In this document: one piece after another, positions 12,721 through 26,094 of the stretch | Numbering within the stretch: the stretch's first letter is position 1 | Layout of the letters: every line of letters starts with the position of its first letter | DNA from: Ptiloglossa arizonensis | Taxonomy: Eukaryota; Arthropoda; Insecta; Hymenoptera; Colletidae | DNA: 64,000 nucleotides | NCBI RefSeq assembly: GCF_051014685.1 | Contig: NW_027478417.1 | Location: 62,001 to 126,000 of the forward strand | Reading direction: 5' to 3' | Notes under the pieces: generated by a model | The model's input: the letters and a program-made list of their open reading frames with translations, nothing else | Database searches by the model: none | Told to the model about the DNA's origin: nothing | Translations under genes and position numbers: made by a program

Positions 12721-15700
12721 GATACTCGAAACCATTAACTGGATGGGCCTAGGGGAAAAGTACGCACACCGTTGTAACCGGGCAAGCTTCTCCTTTCAGA
12801 TGCAACAGGAATTTCTCGTGTTCGTCAATCCTTACGCGAGATATGGGTGTTTGAAGTTAAGGAATGGTTGAGAATCCATAAAAATTTGCGGAATCTGATA
12901 CTCGAAACCAATAACTCCTTTGGTTTAGGGCAAAAATACACATACCGTTGTAATCGGGCGAGTTTCTACTTTCAGATTCAACAGGAATTTCTCGAGTTCG
13001 TCAATCCGTTCGCGAGATATGGGAGTTTGAAGTTAAGGAATGGTTGAGAGACCATTAAAATTTTCGCAAGTCTGATACTCGAAACCAGTAACTGGAATGG
13101 CCTAGGGGAAATGTACACACACCTTTGTAATCGGGCGAGTTGCTTCCTTCAGATGCAACAGGAATTTCTCGAGTTCGTCAAAGGGTTCGCGAGATATGGG
13201 AGTTTGAAGTTAAGGAATGGTTGAGAGACCATCAAAATTTTCGCAAGTCTGATACTCGAAATCAATAACTACTATGGCCTAGAGCAAAAATACACATACC
13301 GTTGTAATCGGGCGAGTTTCTGCTTTCAGATTCAACAGGTATTACTCGAGTTCGTCAATCCGCTCGCGAGATATGGGAGTTTGAAGTTAAGGAATGGTTG
13401 AGAAACAATCAAAATTTTCGGAATCTGATACTCGAAACCAATAACTGGAATGGTCTTGGGGAAATGTACACATACCGTTGTAATCGGGCGAGATCCTACT
13501 TTCTGATGCAACAGGAATTTCTCGAGTTCGTCAATCGGTTCGCGAGGTATGGGAGTTTGAAGTTAAGGAATGGTCGAGAAACCATTAAAGTTTTCGCAAG
13601 TCTGATACTCGAAACCACTAACTACTTTGGTATACGGCAAAAATACACGTACCGTTGTAATCGGGCGAGTTTCTACTTTCAGATTCAACAGGAATTTCTC
13701 GAGTTCATCAATCCGTTCGCGAGAGATGGGAGTTTGAAGTTAAGGAATGGTTGAGAAACCATCAAAATTTTCGGATTCTGATACTCGAAACCAATAACTG
13801 GAATGGTCTTGGGGAAATGTACACATACCGTTGTAATCGGGCGAGATCCTACTTTCTGATGCAACAGGAATTTCTCGAGTTCGTCAATCGGTTCGCGAGG
13901 TATGGGAGTTTGATGTTGAGGAATGGTTGAGAAACCATTAAAGTATTCGCAAGTCTGATACTCGAAACCAATAACTACTATGGTCTACAGCAAAAATACA
14001 CATACCGTTGTTATCGGACGAGTTTCTGCTTTCAGATGCAACAGGAATTTCTCGAATTCGACAATCGGTTCGCGTGATATGGGAGTTTGAAGTTAAGGAC
14101 TGGTTGAGAGACCATTAAAATTTTCGCAAGTCTGATACTCGAAACCAATAACTGGAATGCCCTAGGGGAAAAGTACACACACCGTTGTAATCGGGCGAGT
14201 TTCTGCTTTCAGATTCAACAGGAATTTTTCGAGTTCGTCAATCCGTTCGCGAGATATGGGAGTTGGAAGTAAAGGAATGGTTGAGAAACCATCAAAATTT
14301 TCGCTGTTCTGATACTCGAAACCAATAACTGGAATGGCGTAGGGGAAAAGAACGCATACCATTGTAATCGGGCGAGTTTCTACTTTCAGATGCAACAGGA
14401 ATTTCTCGAGTTCGTCAATCCGTTCGCGAAATATGGGAGTTTGAAGTTAAGGAATGGTTGAGAACCAATCAAAATTTTCGCAAGTCTGTTACTCGAAACC
14501 AATAACTACAAAGTCCTAGTGGAAAAATACACATACCATTGTAATCGGGCGAGATTATACTTTCACATGTAACAGGAATTTCTTGAGTTCGTCAATGCGT
14601 TCGCGAGATATGGGAGTTTGAAGTTAAGGAATGGTTGAGAAATCATCAAAATTTTCGCAAGTCTGATACTCGCATCCAATAACTTCAATGGCATAGGGCA
14701 AAAATACACATACGGTTGTAATCAGGCGAGTTTCCGCTTTCAGATGCAATAGGAAATTCTCGAGTTCGTCAATCCGTTCGCGGGATATGGGAGTTTGAAG
14801 TTACGGAATGGTTGAGAAACCATCAATATTTTCGCTGGTCTGATACTCGAAACCAATAACTGGAATGGCCTTGGGGAAAAGTACACACACCATTGTAATC
14901 GGGCGAGTTTCTACTTTCAGATGCAACAGGAATTTCTCGAGTTCGTCAACCCGTTCGCGAGATATGGGAGTTTGAAGTTAAGGAATGGTTGAGAAACCAT
15001 CAAAATTTTCGCAAGTCTGATACTCGAAACCAATAACTGGAATGTCCTAGGGGAAAAGTACACATACCATTGTAATCGGGCGAGTTTCTACTTTCAGATG
15101 CAACAGGAATTTCTCGAGTTCTTCAAGCCGTTCGCGAGAAATGGGAGTTTGAAGTTAAGGAATGGTTGAGAAACCATCACAATTTTCGCACGTCTGATAC
15201 TCGAAACCAATAACTGGAACGGCGTAGGGGAAAAGAACGCACACCATTGTAATCGGGCGAGTTTCTACTTTCAGATGCAACAGGAATTTCTCGAGTTCGT
15301 CAATCCGTTCGCGAAATATGGGAGTTTGAAGTTAAGGAATAGTTGAGAAACCATCAAAATTTTCGCAAGTCTGATACTCGAAACCAATAACTACAATGGT
15401 CTAGGGGAAAAATACACATACCGTTGTAATCGGGCGAGTTTCTACTTCCACATGCAACAGGAAATTCTCGAGTTCGTCAATCCGTTCGCGAGATATGGGA
15501 GTTTGATGTTAAGGAATGGTTGAGAAACCATCCAAATTTTCGCAAGTCTGATACTCGAAACCAATAGCTACAAAGGCCTAGGGGGAAAACACACATATCT
15601 TTGTAATCGGGCGTGTTTCTGCTTTCAGATGCAATAGGAAATTCTCGAGTTCGTCAATCCGTTCGCGAGATATGGGAGTTTGAAGTTAAGGAATGGTTGA

Positions 15701-17279
15701 GAAACCATCAAAATTTTCGCAATTCTGATTCTAGAAACGAATAACTGGAATGACCTAGGGTGAAAGTACACACACCATTGTAAGCGGTCGACTTTCTACT
15801 ATCAGATGCAACAGGAAATAATCGAGTTCGTCAATCCGTTCGCGAGATATGGGAGTTTGAAGTTAAGGAATGGTTGAGAAACTATCAAAATTTTCGCAAG
15901 TCTGATACTCGAATCCAATAACTACTATGGCCTAGGGCAAAAATACACAAACCGTTGTAATCGGGCGAGTTTCTGCTTTCAGATGCAAGAGGAATTTCTC
16001 GAGTTCGTCAATCCGTTCGCGAGATATGGGAGTTTGAAGTTAAGGAATGGTTGAGAAACCATCAAAATTTTCGCAATTCTGATTCTAGAAACGAATAACT
16101 GGAATGACCTAGGGTGAAAGTACACACACCATTGTAATCGGTAGACTTTCTACTTTCAGATGCAACAGGAAATAATCGAGTTCGTCCATCCATTCGCGAG
16201 ATATGGGAGTTTGAAGTTAAGGAATGGTTGAGAAACCATAAAAATTTTCGCAAGTGTGATACTCGAAACCAATAACTGGAATGGCCTAGGGGAAGAATAC
16301 ACACACCATTGTAATCGAGCTAGTTTCTGCTTTCAGATGCAATTGGAAATAATCGAGTTCGCCAATCCGTTCGCGAGATATGGGAGTTTGAAGTTAAGGA
16401 ATGGTAGAGAAACCATCAAAATTTTCGGAAGACTGATACTCGAAACCAAAACTACTGTGGCCTAGGGCAAAAATACACATACCATTGTAATCGAGCGAGT
16501 TTCTGCTTTCAGATGCAAGAGGAATTTCTCGAGTTCGTCAATCCGTTCGCGAGATATGGGAGTTTGAAGTTAAGGAATGGTTGAGAAACCATCAAAATTT
16601 TCGCAAAACTGATACTCGAAACCAATAACTGGAACGGCCTAGGGGAAAAGAACACACACCATTGTAATCCAGCAAGTTTCTACTTTCAGAGGCGACAGGA
16701 ACTTCTCGAGTTCGCCAATCCGTTCGCGAGGTATCGGAGTTAGAAGTTAAGGAATGGTTGAGAAACCATCAAAATTTTCGCAAGTCTGATACTCGAAACC
16801 AATAACTACTATGGCCTAGGGCAAAAATACACATACCGTTGTAATCGGAGGAGTATCTGCTTTCAGATGCAACACGAATTTCTCGAGTTCGTGAATCCGT
16901 TCGCGAGATATGGGAGTTTGTATTTAAGGAATGGTTGAGAAACCATCAAAATTTTCGCAAGTCTGATACTCGAAACCAATAACTGGCATGGCCTAGGGGA
17001 AAAGTACTCACACCGTTGTAATCGGGCAAGCTTCTGCTTTCAGATGCAACAGGAATTTCTCGAGTTCGTCAATCCTTACGCGAGATATGGGAGTTTGAAG
17101 TTAAGGAATGGTTGAGAAACCATAAAAATTTGCGGCATCTGATACTCGAAACCAATAACTACTATGGTCTATGGCAAAAATACACATACCGTTGTAATCG
17201 GGCGGGTTTCCGCTTTCAGATTCAACAGGAATTTCTCGTGTTCGTCAATCCTTACGCGAGATATGGGAGTTTGAAGTTA

Positions 17280-20200
17280 AGAAATGGTTGAGAATCCATA
17301 AAAATTTGCGGAATCTGATACTCGAAACCACTAACTACTTTGGTATACAGCAAAAATACACACACCGTTGTAATCGGCCGAGTTTCTACTTTCAAATTCA
17401 ACAGGAATTTCTCGAGTTCGTCAATCCGTTCGCGAGATATGGGAGTTTGAAGTTAAGGAATGGTTGAGAGACCATTAAAATTTTCGCAAGTCTGAAACTC
17501 GAAACCAATAACTGGAATGGGCTAGTGGAAAAGTACACACACCATTGTAATCGGGGAGTTTCTACTTTCAGATGCAACAGGAATTTCACGAGTTCGTCAA
17601 ACCGTTCGCGAGATATGGGAATTTGAAGTGAAGGAATGGTTGAGAAACCATCAAAATTTTCGCAAGTCTGATACCCGAAACCAATAACTACTATGGCCTA
17701 AGGCAAAAATACGCATACCGTTGTAATCGGGCGAGTTTCTGCTTTCAGATGCAACAGGAATTTCTCGAGTTGGTCAATCCGTTCGCGAGATATGGGAGTT
17801 TGAAGTTAAGGAATGGTTGAGAAACCATCAAAATTTGCGGAATCTGATACTCGAAACCAATAACTACTATGGTCTAGGGCAAAAATACACATACCGCTGT
17901 AATCGGGCGAGTTTCTGCTTTCAGATTCAACAGGAATTACTCGAGTTCGTCAATCCGCTCGCGAGATATGGGAGTTTGAAGTTAAGGAATGATTGAGAAA
18001 CCATCAAAATTTTCGGAATCTGATACTCGAAACCAATAACTGGAATGGTCTTGGGGAAATGTACACATACCGTTGTAATCGGGCGAGATCCTACTTTCTG
18101 ATGCAACAGGAATTTCTCGAGTTCGTCAATCGGTTCGCGAGGTATTGGAGTTTGATGTTGAGGAATGGTTGAGAAACCATCAAAATTTTCGCAAGTCTGT
18201 TACTCGAAATCAATAACTACTGTGGCCTAGAGCAAAAATACACATACCGTTGTATTCGGGCGAGTTTCTGCTTTCAGATTCAACAGGAATTACTCGAGTT
18301 CGTCAATTCGTTCGCGAGATATGGGAGTTTGAAGTTAAGGAATGGTTGAGAAACCATCAAAATTTGCGGAACCTGATACTCGAAACCAATAACTACTATG
18401 GTCTAGGGCAAAAATACACATACCGCTGTAATCGGGCGAGTTTCTGCTTTCAGATTCAACAGGAATTACTCGAGTTCGTCAATCCGTTCGCGAGATATGG
18501 GTGTTTGAAGTTAAGGAATGGTTGAGAAACCATCAAAATTTGCGGAATCTGATACTCGAAACCACTAACTACTTTGGTATACAGCAAAAATACACGTACC
18601 GTTGTAATCGGGCGAGTTTCTACTTTCAGATTCAACAGGAATTTCTCGAGTTCATCAATCCGTTCGCGAGAGATGGGAGTTTGAAGTTAAGGAATGGTTG
18701 AGAAACCATCAAAATTTTCGGAATCTGATACTCGAAACCAATAACTGGAATGGTCTTGGGGAAATGTACACATACCGTTGTAATCGGGCGAGATCCTACT
18801 TTCTGATGCAACAGGAATTTCTCGAGTTCGTCAAACGGTTCGCGAGATATGGGAGTTTGAAGTTAAGGAATGGTTGAGAGACCATTAAAATTTTCGCAAG
18901 TCTGATACTCGAAACCATTAACTGGATGGGCCTAGGGGAAAAGTACGCACACCGTTGTAATCGGGCGAGTTTCTGCTTTCAGATTCAACAGGAATTTTTC
19001 GAGTTCGTCATTCCGTTCGCGAGATATGGGAGTTGGAAGTAAAGGAATGGTTGAGAAACCATCAAAATTTTCGCATGTCTGACACTCGAAACCAATAACT
19101 GGAATGGCCTAGGGGAAAAGTACACACACCATTGTAATCGGGGAGTTTCTACTTTCAGATGCAACAGGAATTTCTCGTGTTCGTCAATCCGTTCGCGAGA
19201 TATGGGAGGTAGAAATTAAGGAATGGCTGAGAAGCCATTAAAGTTTTCGCAAGTCTGATACTCGAAATCAATAACTACTATGGTCTACAGCAAAAATACA
19301 CATACCGTTGTAAGCGGGCGGGTTTCTACTTTCAGATGCAACAGGAATTTCTCGAGTTCGTCAATCGGTTCGCGAGATATGGGAGTCTGAAGTTAAGGAA
19401 TGGTTGAGAAACCATCAAAATTTGCGGAATCTGATACTCGAAACCAATAACTACTTTGGTTTAGGGCAAAAATACACATACCGTTGTAATCGGGCGAGTT
19501 TCTACTTTCAGATTCAACAGGAATTTCTCGAGTTCGTCAATCCGTTCGCGAGATATGGGAGTTTGAAGTTAAGGAATGGGTGAGAAACCATCATAATTTT
19601 CGAGAGTCTGATACTCGAAACCAATAACTGGAATGGCCTAGGGGAAAAGTACGCACACCGTTGTAATCGGGCGAGTTGCTGCCTTCAGATGCAACAGGGA
19701 TTTCTCGAGTTCGTCAAACGGTTCGCGAGATATGGGAGTTTGAAGTTAAGGAATGGTTGAGAGACCATTAAAATTTTCGCAAGTCTGATACTCGAAACCA
19801 TTAACTGGATGGGCCTAGGGGAAAAGTACACACACCATTGTAATCGGGCGAGTTTCTGCCTTCAGATGCAACAGGAATTTCTCGAGTTCGTCAAACGGTT
19901 CGCGAGATATGGGAGTTTGAAGTTAAGGAATGGGTGAGAAACCATCATAATTTTCGAGAGTCTGATACACGAAACCAATAACTGGAATGGCCTAGGGGAA
20001 AAGTACGCACACCGTTGTAACCGGGCAAGTTTCTCCTTTCAGATGCAACAAGAATTTCTCGTGTTCGTCAATCCTTACGCGAGATATGGGTGTTTGAAGT
20101 TAAGGAATGGTTGAGAATCCATAAAAATTTGCGGAATCTGATACTCGAAACCAATAACTCCTTTGGTTTAGGGCAAAAATACACATACCGTTGTAATCGG

Positions 20201-22850
20201 GCGAGTTTCTACTTTCAGATTCAACAGGAATTTCTCGAGTTCGTCAATCCGTTCGCGAGATATGGGAGTTTGAAGTTAAGGAATGGTTGAGAGACCATTA
20301 AAATTTTCGCAAGTCTGAAACTCGAAACCAGTAACTGGAATGGCATAGGGGAAAAGTACACACACCATTGTAATCGGGGAGTTTCTACTTTCAGATGCAA
20401 CAGGAATTTCTCGAGTTCGTCAATCGGTTCGAGAGATATGGGAGTCTGAAGTTAAGGAATGGTTGAGAAACCATCAAAATTTTCGCAAATCTGATACTCG
20501 AAACCAATAACTGGAATGGCCTAGGGGAAATGTACACACACCTTTGTAATCGGGCGAGTTGCTTCCTTCAGATGCAACAGGAATTTCTCGAGTTCGTCAA
20601 ACGGTTCGCGAGATATGGGAGTTTGAAGTTAAGGAATGGTTGAGAGACCATCAAAATTTTCGCAAATCTGATACTCGAAATCAATAACTACTATGGCCTA
20701 GAGCAAAAATACACATACCGTTGTAATCGGGCGAGTTTCTGCTTTCAGATTCAACAGGTATTACTCGAGTTCGTCAATCCGCTCGCGAGATATGGGAGTT
20801 TGAAGTTAAGGAATGGTTGAGAAACAATCAAAATTTTCGGAATCTGATACTCGAAACCAATAACTGGAGTGGTCTTGGGGAAATGTACACATACCGTTGT
20901 AATCGGGCGAGATCCTACTTTCTGATGCAACAGGAATTTCTCGAGTTCGTCAATCGGTTCGCGAGGTATGGGAGTTTGAAGTTAAGGAATGGTCGAGAAA
21001 CCATTAAAGTTTTCGCAAGTCTGATACTCGAAACCACTAACTACTTTGGTATACAGCAAAAATACACGTACCGTTGTAATCGGGCGAGTTTCTACTTTCA
21101 GATTCAACAGGAATTTCTCGAGTTCATCAATCGGTTCGCGAGATATGGGAGTCTGAAGTTAAGGAATGGTTGAGAAACCATCAAAATTTTCGCAAATCTG
21201 ATACCCGAAACCAATAACTGGAATGGCGTAGGGGAAATGTACACACACCATTGTAATCGGGGGAGTTGCTGCCTTCAGATGCAACAGGAATTTCTCGAGT
21301 TCGTCAAACGGTTCGCGAGATATGGGAGTTTGAAGTTAAGGAATGGTTGAGAGACCATTAAAATTTTCGCAAGTCTGATACTCGAAACCATTAACTGGAT
21401 GGGCCTAGGGGAAAAGTACGCACACCGTTGTAACCGGGCAAGTTTCTCCTTTCAGATGCAACAGGAATTTCTCGTGTTCGTCAATCCTTACGCGAGATAT
21501 GGGTGTTTGAAGTTAAGGAATGGTTGAGAATCCATAAAAATTTGCGGAATCTGATACTCGAAACCAATAACTCCTTTGGTTTAGGGCAAAAATACACATA
21601 CCGTTGTAATCGGGCGAGTTTCTACTTTCAGATTCAACAGGAATTTCTCGAGTTCGTCAATCCGTTCGCGAGATATGGGAGTTTGAAGTTAAGGAATGGT
21701 TGAGAGACCATTAAAATTTTCGCAAGTCTGATACTCGAAACCAGTAACTGGAATGGCCTAGGGGAAATGTACACACACCTTTGTAATCGGGCGAGTTGCT
21801 TCCTTCAGATGCAACAGGAATTTCTCGAGTTCGTCAAAGGGTTCGCGAGATATGGGAGTTTGAAGTTAAGGAATGGTTGAGAGACCATCAAAATTTTCGC
21901 AAGTCTGATACTCGAAATCAATAACTACTATGGCCTAGAGCAAAAATACACATACAGTTGTAATCGGGCGAGTTTCTGCTTTCAGATTCAACAGGTATTA
22001 CTCGAGTTCGTCAATCCGCTCGCGAGATATGGGAGTTTGAAGTTAAGGAATGGTTGAGAAACAATCAAAATTTTCGGAATCTGATACTCGAAACCAATAA
22101 CTGGAATGGTCTTGGGGAAATGTACACATACCGTTGTAATCGGGCGAGATCCTACTTTCTGATGCAACAGGAATTTCTCGAGTTCGTCAATCGGTTCGCG
22201 AGATATGGGAGTCTGAAGTTAAGGAATGGTTGAGAAACCATCAAAATTTTCGCAAATCTGATACCCGAAACCAATAACTGGAATGGCCTAGGGGAAATGT
22301 ACACACACCATTGTAATCGGGGGAGTTGCTGCCTTCAGATGCAACAGGAATTTCTCGAGTTCGTCAAACGGTTCGCGAGATATGGGAGTTTGAAGTTAAG
22401 GAATGGTTGAGAGACCATTAAAATTTTCGCAAGTCTGATACTCGAAACCATTAACTGGATGGGCCTAGGGGAAAAGTACACACACCATTGTAATCGGGCG
22501 AGTTTCTGACTTCAGATGCAACAGGAATTTCTCGAGTTCGTCAAACGGTTCGCGAGATATGGGAGTTTGAAGTTAAGGAATGGGTGAGAAACCATCATAA
22601 TTTTCGAGAGTCTGACACTCGAAACCAATAACTGGAATGGCCTAGGGGAAAAGTACGCACACCGTTGTAACCGGGCAAGTTTCTCCTTTCAGATGCAACA
22701 GGAATTTCTCGTGTTCGTCAATCCTTACGCGAGATATGGGTGTTTGAAGTTAAGAAATGGTTGAGAATCCATAAAAATTTGCGGGATCTGATACTCGAAA
22801 CCAATAACTACTTTGGTTTAGGTCAAAAATACACATACCGTTGTAATCGG
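17280..22850 (+). repeat. Long HOR, copy 3 (broken at its right end)
   Basis: Follows copy 1 with the 1,413-bp segment present: equivalents of 4191 and 5604 sit at 20090 and 21503, again 1,413 bp apart. Near 22190 the order breaks and the sequence jumps back to material like 21128-21420, then to material like 19815-20090, before switching near 22850 to a segment equivalent to 6950 in copy 1. The rest of the HOR is missing or scrambled. Confidence 0.85.
19223..19238 (+). other. Hairpin-like inverted repeat with two compensating changes (HOR copy 3)
   Basis: Equivalent of the 3324 and 11980 sites, a further 7,243 bp downstream. Confidence 0.75.
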
Positions 22851-23480
22851 GCGAGTTTCTGCTTTCAGATTCAACAGGAATTTTTCGAGTTCGTCAATCC
22901 GTTCGCGAGATATGGGAGTTGGAAGTAAAGGAATGGTTGAGAAACCATCAAAATTTTCGCTGTTCTGATACTCGAAACCAATAACTGGAATGGCGTAGGG
23001 GAAAAGAACGCATACCATTGTAATCGGGCGAGTTTCTACTTCCACATGCAACAGGAAATTCTCGAGTTCGTCAATCCGTTCGCGAGATATGGGAGTTTGA
23101 AGTTAAGGAATGGTTGAGAAACCATCAAAATTTTCGCAATTCTGATTCTAGAAACGAATAACTGGAATGACCTAGGGTGAAAGTACACACACCATTGTAA
23201 GCGGTCGACTTTCTACTATCAGATGCAACAGGAAATAATCGAGTTCGTCAATCCGTTCGCGAGATATGGGAGTTTGAAGTTAAGGAATGGTTGAGAAACT
23301 ATCAAAATTTTCGCAAGTCTGATACTCGAATCCAATAACTACTATGGCCTAGGGCAAAAATACACAAACCGTTGTAATCGGGCGAGTTTCTGCTTTCAGA
23401 TGCAAGAGGAATTTCTCGAGTTCGTCAATCCGTTCGCGAGATATGGGAGTTTGAAGTTAAGGAATGGTTGAGAAACCATC
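22190..23480 (+). repeat. Mosaic junction ending the long HOR
   Basis: Successive short blocks match different places: about 22190-22475 resembles 21128-21415; about 22480-22740 resembles 19815-20090; about 22850-23038 resembles 6950-7140 (GTTGGAAGTAAAGG, TTCGCTGTTCTG); about 23040-23085 resembles 8203-8250 (CTTCCACATGCAACAGG); about 23090-23470 resembles 8445-8820. Each switch keeps monomer phase. Several in-register exchanges, rather than one breakpoint, are the simplest reading. Confidence 0.75.
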
Positions 23481-25386
23481 AAAATTTTCGCAAGTCTGAT
23501 ACTCGAAACCAATAACAGGAATGGCCTAGGGGATCAGTACACACACCATTGTAATCGGGCGTATTTCTACTTTCAGATGCAACAGGAATTTCTCGAGTTC
23601 CTCAATGCTTTCGCGGGATAAGTGAGATTGAAGTTAAGGAATGGTTGAGAAACCATAAAAATTTTCCAAGTCTGATACTCGAAACCAATAACTACTATGG
23701 CCTAGGGCAAAAATACACATACCGTTGTAATCGGACGAGTTTCTGCTTTCAGATGCAACAGGAATTTCTCGAGTTCGTCAATCCGTTCGCGAGATATGGG
23801 AGTTTGAATTTAAGGAATGGTTGAGAAACCATCAAAATTTTCGCAAAACTGATACTCGAAACCAATAACTGGAACGGCCTAGGGGAAAAGAACACACACC
23901 ATTGTAATCCAGCAAGTTTCTACTTTCAGAGGCGACAGGAACTTCTCGAGTTCGCCAATCCGTTCGCGAGGTATCGGAGTTTGAAGTTAAGGAATGGTTG
24001 AGAAACCATCAAAATTTTCGCAAGTCTGATACTCGAAACCAATAACTACTATGGCCTAGGGCAAAAATACACATACCGTTGTAATCGGAGGAGTATCTGC
24101 TTTCAGATGCAACACGAATTTCTCGAGTTCGTCAATCCGTTCGCGAGATATGGGAGTTTGAAGTTAAGGAATGGTTGAGAAACCATCACAATTTTCGCAA
24201 GTCTGATACTCGAAACCAATAACTACCATGGCCTAGGGGAAAAATGCACATACCTTTGTAATCGGGCGAGTTTCTACTTTCAGATGCAACAGGAATTTTT
24301 CGGATTCGGCAATCCGTTCGCGAGATATGTGAGTTTGAAGTTAAGGAATGGTTGAGAAACCATCACAATTTTCGCAAGTCTGATACTCGAAACCAGTAAC
24401 CACAAAGCCCTAGGGGAAAAATACACATACCTTTGTAATCGGGCGAGTTTATACTTTCAGATGCAACAGGAATTTCTCGAGCTCGTCAATCGTTCGCGAG
24501 ATATGGGAGTTTGACATTAAGGAACGTTTGAGAAACCATCAAAATTTTCGCAAAACTGATACTCGAAACCAATAACTGGAACGGCCTAGGGGAAAAGTAC
24601 ACACACCATTGTAATCGGGCAAGTTTCTACTTTCAGAGGCGACAGGAACTTCTCGAGTTCGCCAATCCGTTCGCGAGGTATCGGAGTTTGAAGTTAAGGA
24701 ATGGTTCATAAACCATCAAAATTTTCGCAAGTCGGATACTCGAAACCAATAACTACTATGGTCTAGGGCAAGAATACACATACCGTAGTAATCGGACGAG
24801 TTTCTGGTTTCAGATGCAACAGGAATTTCTCGATTTCGTCAATCCGTTCGCGAGATATGGGAGTTTGAAGTTAAGGAATGGTTGAGAATCCATCAAAATT
24901 TTCGCAATTCTGATGCTAGAAAGGAATAACTGGAGTGACCTAGGGGAAAAGTACACACACCATTGTAATCGGTAGACTTTCTACTTTCAGATGCAACAGG
25001 AAATAATCGAGTTCGTCAATCCGTTCCCGAGATATGGGAGTTTGAAGTTAAGGAATGGTTGAGAATCCATCAAAATTTTCGCAAGTGTGATACTCGAAAC
25101 CAATAACTGGAATGGCCTAGGGGAAAAGTACACACACCAATGTAATGGGGCGAGTTTCTACTTCCAGATTCAACCGGAATTTCTCGAGTTCGTCAATCCG
25201 TTCGCGAGATACGGGAGTATGAATTTAAGGAATGGTTGAGAAACCATCAAAATTTTCGCAATTCTGATTCTAGAAACGAGTAACTGGAATGACCTTGGGG
25301 TAAAGTACACACACCATTGTAATCGGTCGACTTTCTACTATCAGATGCAACAGGAAATAATCGAGTTCGTCAATCCGTTCGCGAGA
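23480..25386 (+). repeat. Mixed A/B/C/D monomers, partly paralogous to 32.3-33.0 kb
   Basis: AATAACAGGAATGGCC near 23511 recurs near 32357 (offset 8,846 bp). The pair of units with ACTACCATGGCC and CCACAAAGCCC at about 24181-24530 recurs near 32674-33020 (offset 8,493 bp). The two offsets differ by 353 bp, so the left block has gained, or the right block has lost, two monomers between these landmarks. D and A units fill 24.9-25.39 kb. Confidence 0.7.
25201..25215 (+). other. Exact match to the CENP-B box core
   Basis: TTCGCGAGATACGGG fits TTCGnnnnAnnCGGG at all nine fixed bases. The usual monomer has TATGGG here and fits eight of nine. Binding is not shown by sequence alone. Confidence 0.6.
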
Positions 25387-25554
25387 TATGGGAGTTTGAA
25401 GATAAGGAATGGTTGAGAAACCATCAAAATTTTCGCAATTCTGATACTCGAAACCAATAACTGGAATGGCCTAGGGTAAAAGTACACACACCATTGTAAG
25501 GGGGCGAGTTTCTACTTTTAGATGCAACATGAATTTCTCGAGCTCGTCAATCCG

Positions 25555-25569
25555 TTCGCGAGATACGGG
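25555..25569 (+). other. Exact match to the CENP-B box core
   Basis: TTCGCGAGATACGGG, in the first unit of the 353-bp dimer duplication, next to the variant CTCGAGCTCGTC. Confidence 0.6.
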
Positions 25570-25908
25570 AGTTTGAATTTAAGGAATGGTTGAGAAACCA
25601 TCAAAATTTTCGCAATTCTGATACTCGAATCCAATAACTACTATGGCCTAGGGCAAAAATACACAAACCGTTGTAATCGGGCGAGTTTCTGCTATCAGAT
25701 GCAATAGGAAATTCTCGAGTTCGTCAATACGTTCGCGAGATATGGGAGTTTGAAGATAAGGAATGGTTGAGAAACCATCAAAATTTTCGCAATTCTGATA
25801 CTCGAAACCAATAACTGGAATGGCCTAGGGTAAAAGTACACACACCATTGTAAGGGGGCGAGTTTCTACTTTTAGATGCAACATGAATTTCTCGAGCTCG
25901 TCAATCCG

Positions 25909-25923
25909 TTCGCGAGATACGGG
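25909..25923 (+). other. Exact match to the CENP-B box core
   Basis: Duplicated copy of the 25555 site, carried along with the dimer. Confidence 0.6.
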
Positions 25924-26094
25924 AGTTTGAATTTAAGGAATGGTTGAGGAACCATCAAAATTTTCGCAATTCTGATACTCGAATCCAATAACTACTATGG
26001 CCTAGGGCAAAAATACACAAACCGTTGTAATCGGGCGAGTTTCTGCTATCAGATGCAATAGGAAATTCTCGAGTTCGTCAATACGTTCGCGAGA

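Larger units (their letters stand above)
10037..17279 (+). repeat. Long HOR, copy 2 (7,243 bp, about 41 monomers)
   Basis: The same order of monomers as copy 1 without the 1,413-bp segment. The fusion point lies within a monomer near 12700-12712. All landmarks right of the fusion are exactly 7,243 bp after their copy 1 counterparts, for example 12847 and 5604, 14162 and 6919, 16062 and 8819. Rare substitutions distinguish the copies, such as AAAGTCCTAGTGG near 14511 against AAAGGCCTAGTGG near 7268. Confidence 0.92.
25387..26092 (+). repeat. Tandem duplication of a 353-bp dimer (A then B)
   Basis: Units at about 25387-25739 and 25740-26092 are almost identical. Both carry the rare variants GGGTAAAAGTACAC, GTAAGGGGGCGAG, CTACTTTTAGATGC, AACATGAATTTCTCGAGC and CAATACGTTCGCG. 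Only isolated changes separate them, such as GTTGAGAAACC against GTTGAGGAACC. Confidence 0.85.
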
